Positions 1 through 8,752 are shown, counted from the stretch's first letter. The stretch is 28,190 nt of DNA from DATEDA01 sp035286595 (GCA_035286595.1 DATEDA010000221.1:1-28190), one strand, 5' to 3'. Made by a program: numbers and translations. Notes: generated by a model not told the origin, from the sequence alone.

Positions 1-1
1 G

Positions 2-85
2 GCCGCCGAGGTCACGCCGCCGAGCTTCGAGGGCGGCACGAGCACGGTGCAGGTGACGGCCAACGGCAGCATCCAGGTCGAGTAA
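2..85 (+). CDS. C-terminal end of an upstream gene (possibly SIMPL/DUF541-domain protein), partial
   Basis: An open frame enters from the left edge and stops at TAA (83-85). The visible 27 residues include PPSFEGGTSTVQV and end in NGSIQVE. The alternating hydrophobic beta-strand pattern after a Pro and a Gly-Gly resembles the final strand of SIMPL (DUF541) periplasmic proteins, but this is too little for a firm call. The stop codon is embedded in the purine-rich TAAGGAG that could serve as ribosome binding site for the following transporter gene, suggesting co-transcription. Confidence 0.4.
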   Translation, partial: AAEVTPPSFEGGTSTVQVTANGSIQVE

Positions 86-109
86 GGAGTGCTTCCGCCC
101 CCGGTCCCG

Positions 110-1312
110 ATGCGGGCGACCGTCGTCGCGGTCGCGGTCACCCTCGCCGTGCAGACGCTGACGTCGATGGCGATGATCGCGCCGTCGGTGCTCGCGCCGG
201 TCGCCGCGCCCGATCTCGGCCTCGCCCCCCAGACGATCGGGCTCTTCGTCTCGATCAGCTACTTCGGCGCGATGGTCTCGAGCCTGACCACCGGGCGGCT
301 CACCGCCCGCTTCGGCCCGCTCGCGATGTGCCAGGCGGCTGCGGTGCTGGCGGGCGCCGGGCTCCTGCTCGGCAACCTCGCGATCGCCGCCGTGCTGCCG
401 CTCGCTGCCCTGGCGATCGGGTTCGGCTACGGTTTCGTGACGCCGGTCAGCTCGCACATCCTGGCGCGGCGCACGCCGCCCGGCGTCATGGCGTTCGTGT
501 TCTCGATCAAGCAGACCGGCGTGCCGATCGGCGGCGCGATCGCCGGCGCGGCGGTGCCGCCGCTCGTGCTGGCGCTCGGCTGGGCGAACAGCCTGCCCGT
601 GCTCGCCGCGGCCTGCGTCGCCGCGGCGTTTGCGTTGCTGCCCGCCCGCGCGACCCTCGCCGAGCCGCGCGCTGCCGGCGCCCGCCGAGGGCTCGGCCTG
701 CGGGGCGTCTTCGCCGGCCTCGGGCGGCCCATCCAGCTGGTCCTCGCCGACCGGCGCCTGCGCGAGCTCGCGTTCGCCTCGCTCGGCTACGCCATGGTGC
801 AGCTCGTCTTCATCACCTACTTCGTGTCGTACCTCAACCTGGAGCTGGGCTACACCCTGGTCACCGCCGGCCTCGTCTATGCGTGCGCGCACGCGTCGGG
901 GATCGCCGGGCGGATCGCGTGGGGGGCGGTCGCGGACCGGTGGGTTCCGCCGCGCGTGATGCTCGCCGTCCTCGGCGCGGTCTCGGCGGCGTGCGGGCTC
1001 CTCACCGCGGCGTCCTCGAGCGCGTGGCCGCTCGCCGCGATCGTCGCCCTCGCGATGCTCTTCGCCGCCTCGGCGGTCGGCTGGAACGGCGTGTATCTCG
1101 CGGAGGTCGCGCGCTGCGCGCCGCCAGGCCAGGTGGGCACCGCGACCGGGGGGACGCAGTTCTTCACCTTCGGCGGTGCGGTCGCCGGTCCGCCGGTTTT
1201 CGCCGCGGCGGTCTCCGCCACCGGCAGCTACGCATGGGCGTTCGCGCTGTTTGCGATTCCGCCGCTGCTGGTGGCGGCGCGGCTCGCCCGCCGGGCGCCG
1301 GCGAACCGATGA
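110..1312 (+). CDS. MFS family transporter
   Basis: About 400 residues rich in hydrophobic helices, with the layout expected of a 12-helix major facilitator. The cytoplasmic loop after helix 2 carries a degenerate motif A (TTGRLTARFG), and the second half has a similar loop (GRIAWGAVADRW). It should be an inner-membrane secondary transporter; the substrate cannot be predicted. The start is uncertain. The TAAGGAG at 83-89 is about 20 bases ahead of this ATG, which is long, while a GTG at 89 lies inside the Shine-Dalgarno itself and would add seven residues. I prefer the ATG. The stop overlaps the hydrolase start (ATGA, 1309-1312), so the genes are translationally coupled. Confidence 0.85.
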   Translation: MRATVVAVAVTLAVQTLTSMAMIAPSVLAPVAAPDLGLAPQTIGLFVSISYFGAMVSSLTTGRLTARFGPLAMCQAAAVLAGAGLLLGNLAIAAVLPLAALAIGFGYGFVTPVSSHILARRTPPGVMAFVFSIKQTGVPIGGAIAGAAVPPLVLALGWANSLPVLAAACVAAAFALLPARATLAEPRAAGARRGLGLRGVFAGLGRPIQLVLADRRLRELAFASLGYAMVQLVFITYFVSYLNLELGYTLVTAGLVYACAHASGIAGRIAWGAVADRWVPPRVMLAVLGAVSAACGLLTAASSSAWPLAAIVALAMLFAASAVGWNGVYLAEVARCAPPGQVGTATGGTQFFTFGGAVAGPPVFAAAVSATGSYAWAFALFAIPPLLVAARLARRAPANR

Positions 1313-1932
1313 GCGATGCGGTGATTCTCGTCCACGGGTTGTGGACGAACCGCGCCGTGATGGTCTACCTCGCGGCGGCGCTCGCGCGCCGCGGTTTCCG
1401 GACGCAGCCGGTGGGGTATCTTTCGGCCATGCGGGACTTCGACCACAACGCCGCGCGCATCGCGCAGGCGATCGCCGCCACCGACGCGGACCGTGTGCAC
1501 GTGGTCGGGCACAGCATGGGTGGCGTCGTCGCGTTGCGCGCGCTGAACGACCGCCCCGACCCGCGCGTGCGCCGGCTGGTGCTGCTCGGGTCCCCGGTCG
1601 CAGGGAGCGAGGGCGGCCGGCAGCTGGCGCACTCGCGCTGGGCGGCGCGGCTCCTCGGCAAGACGCGCTCGCTGTGGCTCGCCATGCCGCGGCTCGACAT
1701 CCCCCCCGGCGTCGAGGCGGGGGCGATCGCCGGCACGCGGCGCTTCGGGCTGGGTGGGCTGGTGTTGCGGCTGCCGGTCCCGAACGACGGCGTCGTCACG
1801 GTCGACGAGACCCGGCATCCGCGCCTCGCCGATCACCTCGTGCTGCCGGTGGCGCACAGCCTGATGCTCGTTTCGCCGGCGGTCGCGCGCCAGGTCGCCG
1901 CGTTCCTCGAGACCGGGCGGTTCGCGCGATGA
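1309..1932 (+). CDS. Alpha/beta hydrolase (lipase/esterase-like)
   Basis: A 207-residue alpha/beta-hydrolase-fold protein. The oxyanion-hole HG is at residues 9-10 (ILVHGLW). The nucleophile elbow GHSMGG places Ser69, the acid is probably Asp160 (PNDGVV), and the base His183 (VAHSLM). This is a full catalytic triad in the right order. The size and the VHGLW start resemble small lipase/PGAP1-like esterases. There is no signal peptide, so it is probably cytoplasmic. Its ATG overlaps the transporter stop, and its own TGA overlaps the next start (ATGA, 1929-1932). The substrate is unknown; a short-chain ester or lipid is an inference from family. Confidence 0.85.
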   Translation: MSDAVILVHGLWTNRAVMVYLAAALARRGFRTQPVGYLSAMRDFDHNAARIAQAIAATDADRVHVVGHSMGGVVALRALNDRPDPRVRRLVLLGSPVAGSEGGRQLAHSRWAARLLGKTRSLWLAMPRLDIPPGVEAGAIAGTRRFGLGGLVLRLPVPNDGVVTVDETRHPRLADHLVLPVAHSLMLVSPAVARQVAAFLETGRFAR

Positions 1933-3029
1933 GGCGGGCCGTCGTGCTCGCCGGGGCAGTTGCAGCAGTCGCGGTCGCGGCGGGCTGCTCGACGCTCTCG
2001 TACTACGGCCAGGCGATCAACGGGCACCTCGAGGTGATGCGCCGGGCGGAGCCGATCCCGGCTCGGATCGCCGACCCGGCCACGCCGCCCGAGCTTCGGG
2101 CGAAGCTCGAACGGGTCGTCGCGATCCGCGAGTTCGCGAGCCGCGAGCTCGCGCTTCCGGACAATGGCAGCTACCGGGCCTACGCCGACATCGGCCGGCC
2201 CTACGTCCTCTGGAACGTGTTCGCCGCTCCCGAGTTTTCCGTGGAGCCGCAACAGAGCTGCTTCCCGGTCGCGGGCTGTGTCACCTATCGCGGCTACTAC
2301 CAGCAGGCGGCCGCCGACGCCTACGGCGCCGGGCTGAGCAAGGACGGCTACGACGTGCACGTCTACGGCGTGCCGGCCTACTCCACGCTCGGCTGGTTCG
2401 ACGACCCGGTGCTCAACACGTTCGTGCGCTATCCCGACGCCGAGCTCGCGCGGCTCGTTTTCCACGAGCTCGCGCATCAGGTCGTGTACGTGAAGGGCGA
2501 CACGGTGTTCAACGAGTCATTCGCGGTGGCGGTCGAGGAGGAGGGCGTGCGACGCTGGCTGGAGCGCAATGGAACGCCCGCCGAGCGCGACGCCTACGCG
2601 GCGGCGCGCCAGCGGCGTGCCGATTTCGTTCGGCTCGTGCTCCGCTACCGGGAGCGGCTCGACGCTTTCTATCGCGAGGCCCTGCCGGTCGAAGCGAAGC
2701 GCGAGGGGAAGACGAAGCGCCTCGGCGAGATGCAGGTGGACTACCGCGCGCTCAAAGCGAGCTGGGGCGGCTTCGCCGGCTACGACCGCTGGTTCGAGGG
2801 CGGCGTCAACAACGCGAAGCTCGCGTCGGTCGCCACGTACGAGGAGCTCGTGCCCGCGTTCCGAGCGTTGCTCGCGCGGGAGAACGGCGATCTGCCGCGC
2901 TTCTACGCTGCCGTGAAGGCGCTCGCGAAACTCGACAAGGCCGAACGCGACGCCCAACTCGACGCGCTCGCCGAGCCGACGCCGCGCAGCGGCGGGCAAG
3001 CGCAGATCACCGAGGTTCGCGGCGAATAG
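1929..3029 (+). CDS. Predicted lipoprotein aminopeptidase (COG4324/Aminopep family)
   Basis: A 366-residue zinc metallopeptidase. The N-terminus is a lipoprotein signal with lipobox VAAGC, putting the acylated Cys at residue 20, so the mature protein is membrane-anchored on the periplasmic side. The HExxH zinc motif is FHELAHQ (His179, Glu180, His183), and the downstream NESFA supplies the probable third ligand Glu196. Length, lipobox and the HELAHQ...NESFA pair match the predicted aminopeptidase family COG4324 (PF10023). It is the last gene of the plus-strand overlap chain and ends 13 bases before a convergent gene. Peptide substrate unknown. Confidence 0.88.
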   Translation: MRRAVVLAGAVAAVAVAAGCSTLSYYGQAINGHLEVMRRAEPIPARIADPATPPELRAKLERVVAIREFASRELALPDNGSYRAYADIGRPYVLWNVFAAPEFSVEPQQSCFPVAGCVTYRGYYQQAAADAYGAGLSKDGYDVHVYGVPAYSTLGWFDDPVLNTFVRYPDAELARLVFHELAHQVVYVKGDTVFNESFAVAVEEEGVRRWLERNGTPAERDAYAAARQRRADFVRLVLRYRERLDAFYREALPVEAKREGKTKRLGEMQVDYRALKASWGGFAGYDRWFEGGVNNAKLASVATYEELVPAFRALLARENGDLPRFYAAVKALAKLDKAERDAQLDALAEPTPRSGGQAQITEVRGE

Positions 3030-3042
3030 GGCGCCGCGCGGC

Positions 3043-3447
3043 TCATCGCCGACCCGGGCGCTCGCGCTTCGCGCGCGACCGCAGCCGGAAGTCCCAGAAT
3101 ACCGCCGCAGCGAGCAGCGCGAAGCCCGCGAGTTCGAGCACGCGGTCGTAGTGCCCGAACATCGCATAGCCGATGAGCGCCGCGCCCGTGAGCGCGGGGG
3201 CGAGCGGCGCCGGCGAGCCGTGCGTGCGCGCGCCGAGCCCGACGCTGAGGGCCGAAAGTGCCGCAAAGACTACGATCGCGCCCGCCCACACGCCGGTGTC
3301 GACCGCGAGCGTCACCCCGAGCGCCGAGAGCGCTGCGACCGCCGCAAGGGTGCCGTAGCACGCGGTGATCGACAGGGCGAGCGTCGCGGTACCCGCCAAC
3401 CCGCGGCGCTCGATCGCGCGCCAAAGCTGCTGCGGAGCGACGGTCAC
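3043..3447 (-). CDS. Small four-helix membrane protein, possibly MerC-like
   Basis: A 134-residue protein with about four hydrophobic segments and a basic C-terminal tail (RLRSRAKRERPGRR), expected in the inner membrane. The GTG start overlaps the TGA of the upstream remnant (GTGA, 3444-3447) and has AGGAAG about five bases ahead, which is why I reject the longer frame. Topology and length recall MerC-type mercury-transport proteins, but the usual cysteine pair is not present; only one Cys (TACYG) is seen. The MerC link is therefore tentative. Neighbours with methyltransferase and metal/redox flavour make a metal-related role worth testing. Confidence 0.6.
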   Translation of the reverse strand: MTVAPQQLWRAIERRGLAGTATLALSITACYGTLAAVAALSALGVTLAVDTGVWAGAIVVFAALSALSVGLGARTHGSPAPLAPALTGAALIGYAMFGHYDRVLELAGFALLAAAVFWDFRLRSRAKRERPGRR

Positions 3448-3629
3448 TGTTTCTTCCTCGGATCGTCCGCCGGAAGTCCCGGAACACCGCCGCGACGCCC
3501 GGGGGCACTCATCCACTCGCCGTTCTTGACCATGTTCTCGTCGGTCACGCCATGCGTCTTGCCGCAAGGCGGGCAGACGCCGATGCGCCGGTTGAGCGAA
3601 GGGTTGGGCGTCGCCTCGTTTGCCCGTGG
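3444..3629 (-). pseudogene. Truncated or frameshifted zinc-ribbon-like gene remnant
   Basis: An open frame of 61 codons with the CxxC-type motif GVCPPCGKTHGV, ending in a TGA that overlaps the GTG of the membrane-protein gene. Within this frame no ATG, GTG or TTG lies upstream of the CPPC motif; the frame is closed by TAA at 3630-3632. An ATG at 3638-3640 on the minus strand is in another frame (reading MRSNHGQTRRR) and would join it after a one-base shift. It therefore looks like a small zinc-ribbon gene that lost its start by frameshift or truncation, exactly where base composition changes into the lower-GC methyltransferase segment. The overlap with the downstream start argues it was once a real gene. 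Confidence 0.5.
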
Positions 3630-3653
3630 TTACTGCGCATTTTGAACTCGCCG

Positions 3654-3725
3654 TCACACGCGAACTAGCTTGCCTTTCAAAGCGTATCGGATGCCGTCTT
3701 CGCCGAACAGAGGCCAAGCATGAAC
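3654..3725 (-). other. Short in-frame open stretch after the methyltransferase stop
   Basis: Directly after the methyltransferase TGA, the same frame stays open for 23 further codons to another TGA. It reads like protein (FGEDGIRYALKGKLVRV). It may be a relic of another gene joined to the acquired segment, or a C-terminal extension cut off by a premature stop. No start codon or ribosome binding site supports independent translation. Confidence 0.25.
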
Positions 3726-4541
3726 TCAAAGGCGAACAGTCACTCGCAAGAAGGTGGCAGGTATTGACGTGCCGCGGTCAGTGCTCTTGTTCTGTGCTGT
3801 CGCCAGCTCCGACAGCTGCTTGTGAAGCTCTTCTACCTTTCCGGTCTTCTGAGCCGCTTCGAAAGCGTTCATCGTTGGGCCATAGAATCGTCTGAATAAT
3901 TCGATGACATCCGTCGGGCTCTTGTCGGGCGATATGAAGGAGTAAGTGTCCTTGACCAGGGATATTTTTTCCTTGGGCACTCCGGCCTGACCAAAACGCT
4001 CGGTGATGTGAGTGTCCACACCCCAAGTCATCGGACTGACGAAGCCTTCCGGGGGTGGAGGCGTGAACGATGAGCTTATCTTCAGCAGCTGCGACACGAA
4101 TGAAGACGGATCGTTTGGGATCCAGTTGCCCATCACAATACGACCACCTGGCCTCGTGACCCGGACCATCTCCTTGGCTACGTCGAAGGGCTTGGGAGCA
4201 AACATTGCGCCGAATACGGAGAGGGTCAAATCAAACGAATGATCGCTGACCCCTTGCAAGTTGCACGCATCTCCCTCTTGAAATGTCAGTCGATTGAGAC
4301 CCGCCTCCGCAGCTCGTTTGTTCCCGGCGTCAACGAGGTTCCTAGCGATGTCGATTCCAACAACTTCAGCCCCCAATCGGGCCAGAGGAACCGCCGTAGT
4401 GCCATCTCCGCAGCCCAGGTCCAAAACCCGCAGCGGCGTCGTTATCCCGAGGGACTTGACGACTGCTTCTCCAGATTGCCGCATCAAGGCGGCAATCTCG
4501 GTAAAGTCGCCTTTTTCCCACAACGCTTTATTTGGATTCAT
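3726..4541 (-). CDS. Class I SAM-dependent methyltransferase, likely horizontally acquired
   Basis: A 271-residue methyltransferase. SAM-binding motif I is VLDLGCGDG at residues 39-47, an acidic motif II follows (VVGIDIA), and the post-I region has GDACNL and a PGGRIVMGNW motif typical of UbiE/Methyltransf_11 proteins. The substrate is unknown. The gene is clearly lower in GC than the rest of the window (a sampled line near 4081-4140 is 50% GC, against about 70% in neighbours) and its codon use differs, indicating recent transfer. The start is ATG with only a weak AGAAAGAAG upstream. It lies 72 bases downstream of the ArsM-like gene on the same strand and may be co-transcribed. Confidence 0.88.
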   Translation of the reverse strand: MNPNKALWEKGDFTEIAALMRQSGEAVVKSLGITTPLRVLDLGCGDGTTAVPLARLGAEVVGIDIARNLVDAGNKRAAEAGLNRLTFQEGDACNLQGVSDHSFDLTLSVFGAMFAPKPFDVAKEMVRVTRPGGRIVMGNWIPNDPSSFVSQLLKISSSFTPPPPEGFVSPMTWGVDTHITERFGQAGVPKEKISLVKDTYSFISPDKSPTDVIELFRRFYGPTMNAFEAAQKTGKVEELHKQLSELATAQNKSTDRGTSIPATFLRVTVRL

Positions 4542-4613
4542 GATTGCTTCTTTCTACTATGGTGCGGGGTACGCGGAGCCCGCGGGTGCCGCCGCGGCTT
4601 CGGTGCGAAGGAC

Positions 4614-5381
4614 TCACTCTTTGATTGCCACGAGCGAAACGCTCTTGACGCCGTACTTCTTCGTGGCGCCCTGGGCGTTCGTCGAGATGAACCGGTACTG
4701 CGGGTTTTCCTTCAGCTGCTTCACCCGGAGCCCCGCGGCCTCGATCGCCGAGACGTAGTTGCCGACCTGCATCGCACCGCCGATGCATGCGGCCCACAGC
4801 GTCGCGTCGCCGGTGATGCCGCCGGGAAGCTGGACATCGGTGACGATGTCGGCGAGCGCCAGCCGGCCGCCGGCTTTCAGCAGGCGTGCGGCCTCGCGGA
4901 AGACCTCGCCCTTGTCCGGCGCGAGGTTGATCACGCCGTTGCTGATGACCGCGTCGCAAGACGCATCGGCAAGGCCGGTCGCCTGGATGTAGCCCTTGCG
5001 GTAGGTGGCGTTGTCGAACCCCGCCGCGGCGCGCAGGCGCTCCGCCTTCGCGAGCTGCTCGTCGGTCATGTCGACGCCGATGACCGTGCCGGTCTTTCCG
5101 ACCCTGCGCGCGGCGATGAAGCTGTCCATCCCCGACCCGCTGCCGAGATCGACTACGGTTTCGCCCGGCCTCAGGTCGGCGAGGTCGAAGTAGTGGCCCA
5201 CGCCCGCAAACGAGTCGATGGCTTCGCTCGGGATCGCGTCGAGGTCGGCGGGCGCATAGCCGAGCCGCTCGGCGAGCGCGCGCCCCATCTCGAAGTGGAA
5301 CTCGCCGTGAGGATTTTCGGCGACCTCGCGGTACATGGACTTGACCTTGGTTTCGAGCTCGACGCTGTTCACTGTAGACAT
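4614..5381 (-). CDS. ArsM-like SAM-dependent methyltransferase lacking two arsenic-ligand cysteines
   Basis: A 255-residue protein with the arsenite-methyltransferase layout: motif I VVDLGSGSG (77-84), GVDMTDEQL, ISNGVINLAPDK, and ACIGGAM. In ArsM/AS3MT the three functional cysteines lie in GxDC, SNCV and (E/G)C(L/I)GGA. Here the first two positions are Ser87 (GMDSF) and Gly149 (SNGVI); only the third, Cys199, remains. It should bind SAM but probably does not methylate As(III) by the known thiol mechanism. I chose the ATG preceded by GGAG nine bases upstream. A longer frame beginning at 5528 starts inside a sigma-54-like promoter and is unlikely. Divergent from the DUF4395-kinase-regulator operon, and a likely target of it. 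Confidence 0.87.
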   Translation of the reverse strand: MSTVNSVELETKVKSMYREVAENPHGEFHFEMGRALAERLGYAPADLDAIPSEAIDSFAGVGHYFDLADLRPGETVVDLGSGSGMDSFIAARRVGKTGTVIGVDMTDEQLAKAERLRAAAGFDNATYRKGYIQATGLADASCDAVISNGVINLAPDKGEVFREAARLLKAGGRLALADIVTDVQLPGGITGDATLWAACIGGAMQVGNYVSAIEAAGLRVKQLKENPQYRFISTNAQGATKKYGVKSVSLVAIKE

Positions 5382-5490
5382 GACGCGGTTCTCCACGGGT
5401 TGATCACGAGTGCCGCAGGCTTCGCCGGCGGCGTCGACGAAGATGTCGGCGGTCTGGAGAGAGTCTTGCATGGGGTTTCGCTGTGTCCTT

Positions 5491-5503
5491 GCCCCGAAGG
5501 GGC
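5491..5503 (-). promoter_or_regulatory. Stable GC hairpin in the predicted 5' leader of the ArsM-like gene
   Basis: On the minus strand the sequence GCCCCTTCGGGGC folds into a GC stem closed by a C(UUCG)G-type loop. If transcription starts about 12 bases after the sigma-54-like -12 element (near 5507), this hairpin would sit at the very 5' end of the mRNA, where such stems can protect against decay. The role is inference. Confidence 0.3.
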
Positions 5504-5516
5504 GCACGAGGACCGA

Positions 5517-5532
5517 TGCAGAAGCCATGCCA
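5517..5532 (-). promoter_or_regulatory. Sigma-54 (-24/-12) promoter-like site driving the ArsM-like gene
   Basis: Read on the minus strand the site is TGGCATGGCTTCTGCA. Against the RpoN consensus TGGCACG-N4-TTGCA it differs at two positions and keeps the invariant GG and GC with exactly ten bases between them (GG at 5531-5530, GC at 5519-5518). It points at the ArsM-like gene, with a leader of about 125 bases. A sigma-54-dependent response regulator is encoded divergently in the same locus, and a palindrome lies upstream at a typical enhancer distance. The match is visible; function is inferred. Confidence 0.55.
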
Positions 5533-5627
5533 ACCCGCTGTCCTCTTGTTTCTCAAGCAGAATCAAGCACCCCAGGCGGCGCAGGGGTCGCGGCGCGCGG
5601 CCATCGCCGATGCCGGAAAAGACATGG

Positions 5628-5649
5628 GTCATATCCAAGCGGATATGAC
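5628..5649. promoter_or_regulatory. Perfect 9-bp inverted repeat, candidate enhancer/operator
   Basis: Arms GTCATATCC and GGATATGAC are separated by AAGC, a perfect palindrome in an AT-richer patch of a GC-rich region. It lies about 130 bases upstream of the start site predicted from the sigma-54-like promoter and about 100 bases upstream of the TTG start of the DUF4395 gene. That is the usual spacing for an enhancer-binding-protein site controlling a sigma-54 promoter, and the regulator could also autoregulate from it. The rest of the 368-base divergent gap (5382-5749) holds the promoter-like site and hairpin listed separately, and a weak -10-like TAAACT near 5718. Confidence 0.55.
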
Positions 5650-5749
5650 TTGCCTCGCGTCCGCTACCGGCGGGCAGCCGTCGGCAGCGTCGCAGTGCCG
5701 GACCGCGAGCCAGCGCCTAAACTGTGCGCAAAGCTGCCAGGAGACCCCC

Positions 5750-6307
5750 TTGTCGACGACCACCACAGATGCCGCCGCCGGGCCGCAGGCCGAGGGCCTC
5801 GAGCGCGCTCTTCAGTTCGGCCCCGGGATGCGCGTGCAGCGCCTCGCAGAGGCGGCCTTCATGATCGCGGCGATCTTCACGCAGGACGTGCGCTTCGCCT
5901 ACGTGACGCTCTTCCTGACCGCGCTGCAGACGCTCTCGCCGCGCTGGGTGCCGATCGCGCGGGCGGTGGCACGGGTCGTGCAGCCCCGGGGCGACCATCG
6001 CATCGGCGACCTGTACTTCGACCTCGGCGGCATCCGCGGCGCGAGCGCGATTTCGGTGGTCGTCCAGGCGGCTGGCATCGGGCTGGTCTGGCTGGGGTAC
6101 ACCATGGCCGGCTTCATGGTGTTGACGCTCCCGACCGCGTCGTTCCTGATGGCGCCGACGCTGGGCTTCTGTTGCGGTTGCTGGTTCTATGTCTTGGGAC
6201 GCGATTGGCTGGCCCGGCGCGGCTGGCTGACGAGGGGGTTCGATGACATCGCTGACATCGCAATCGCCCGTGACGACGGGCCGGATCAACCAAAACTGCC
6301 TGCTTAG
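5750..6307 (+). CDS. DUF4395-like integral membrane protein
   Basis: A 185-residue membrane protein with several hydrophobic segments (about 35-70 and 100-150). The last segment has the Cys cluster GFCCGCWFY (Cys141, 142, 144), resembling the GFCxGCxxY signature of DUF4395 proteins, a family of unknown function. The TTG start at 5750 is supported by AGGAG six bases upstream. The open frame extends further 5' but that part lacks a ribosome binding site and looks non-coding. The 3' end overlaps the histidine kinase gene by 65 bases in another frame, so the two are tightly coupled. A thiol or metal role in signalling to the kinase is inference. Confidence 0.75.
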   Translation: MSTTTTDAAAGPQAEGLERALQFGPGMRVQRLAEAAFMIAAIFTQDVRFAYVTLFLTALQTLSPRWVPIARAVARVVQPRGDHRIGDLYFDLGGIRGASAISVVVQAAGIGLVWLGYTMAGFMVLTLPTASFLMAPTLGFCCGCWFYVLGRDWLARRGWLTRGFDDIADIAIARDDGPDQPKLPA

Positions 6308-7387
6308 GCGCAACGTCCGCACCCAGCCCTACGGGCGCTGCACGGTGTGCACGCTGCAGCTGAGCCACTGCCACGCCTGGCAGTCGAGCGGCATGAGCTT
6401 CGCGCTGGTCGCGCTGGCGCTGTCCGTGCTGCTCGTGCCGCCGGGCTGGCCGCAGACGCTGCTCATCGGGCTGGTGCTGGGCGCGGTGGTGTGGCAAGGC
6501 ATGGTCAATCACAAGCGCACCGACGACCTGATCTACGGCCAGCACCGGTTGGCGGAGCTCGCGCAGGAGCTGCGCGCGAAGCAAGCGGTGATCGAACGCC
6601 AGAACGGCACTCTCGCGGCGCAGGTGGAAGAACGCACCGCGGAGCTGCGCGAGGCCAATGTGCGTCTGGCCGCGGCGAACCTCGAGCTGCTCGAGCTCGA
6701 CAAGGTGCGCTCGGCCCTGCTCTCGAACGTCTCGCACGAGCTGCGCACGCCGCTCACCGGCATCGTCGGCTCGGCGCAGAACCTGCGCGACGGACTGGCG
6801 GGCGAGCTGACGCAGGCGCAGCGCGAATACGTCGCGATGATCGAGAACGACAGCGGCCGGCTGATCCGGGTGGTCAACGAGCTGCTGGAGTGGGGGCGGC
6901 TCGAGGCCGGGCGGATCAGCCTGCAGCGCACGCGAGTCGCCGTGCAGCCGCTCGCCGAGGAGGTCCTCGCGCTGCTGCGGCCCGCGGCCGAGCGGAAGAG
7001 CGTGACGCTCGAGGTGGAGGGCGGCGAAGCCGACGTTTCGGCCGATGCCGACAAGCTCAAGCAGGTCCTGATCAACCTGCTCGACAACGCGATCAAGTTC
7101 AGCCGGCCCCAGGGCAAGGTGCGGCTCGCGATCGCGAACGGCGCCGGCGGGCTGCGCCTCACCGTCGAGGATCAGGGATCCGGGATCGACGCCGCCGATG
7201 TTCCGCATCTCTTCGAGCGCTTTTACCGCGGCCGCGCGGCCGACGGCACGCCCGGGAGCGGCCTGGGGCTCGCCATCGCGCGCAATCTCGCGCGGCTGCA
7301 TGGCGGCGACATCACGGTCGACTCCGTGCCGGATCGGGGCAGCAAGTTCACGCTGAGCCTTCCGGCTGCGGCCGCTGCGACCGCACC

Positions 7388-7391
<4 letters not shown>
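6243..7391 (+). CDS. Membrane sensor histidine kinase with Cys/His-rich N-terminus
   Basis: A 382-residue kinase. Residues 30-44 hold a cysteine/histidine cluster (GRCTVCTLQLSHCH: Cys33, Cys36, Cys43, His42, His44), immediately followed by two transmembrane helices (about 51-67 and 70-88) joined by a loop of a few residues. There is thus no periplasmic sensor domain. A coiled coil (about 100-155) leads to the H box SNVSHELRTP (His165), N box NLLDNAIKFS, G1 DQGSGI and G2 GSGLGLAIA. The start ATG has GAGGGGG just upstream, which supports the 65-base overlap with the DUF4395 gene. The stop overlaps the regulator start (ATGA). Likely an intramembrane or cytoplasmic redox/metal sensor. Confidence 0.9.

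Positions 7392-8752
<1,361 letters not shown>

Noticed and set aside
3626..4560. Integron gene cassette explanation for the low-GC methyltransferase
   Set aside because: No attC-like core pair or imperfect palindrome was found downstream of the gene, and no integrase is present.
5382..5528. N-terminal extension of the ArsM-like protein starting at 5528 or 5471
   Set aside because: The 5528 ATG lies inside the sigma-54-like element and would precede the transcription start; neither start has a well-placed ribosome site, and the family begins near the 5381 ATG.
5483..5749. Upstream extension of the DUF4395-like frame
   Set aside because: It crosses the palindrome and promoter region and lacks a ribosome site, whereas the TTG at 5750 has AGGAG at ideal spacing.
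5650..5750. Second sigma-54 promoter on the plus strand driving the DUF4395-kinase-regulator operon
   Set aside because: One GG-N10-GC pair exists, but the surrounding bases match the -24 and -12 elements poorly.
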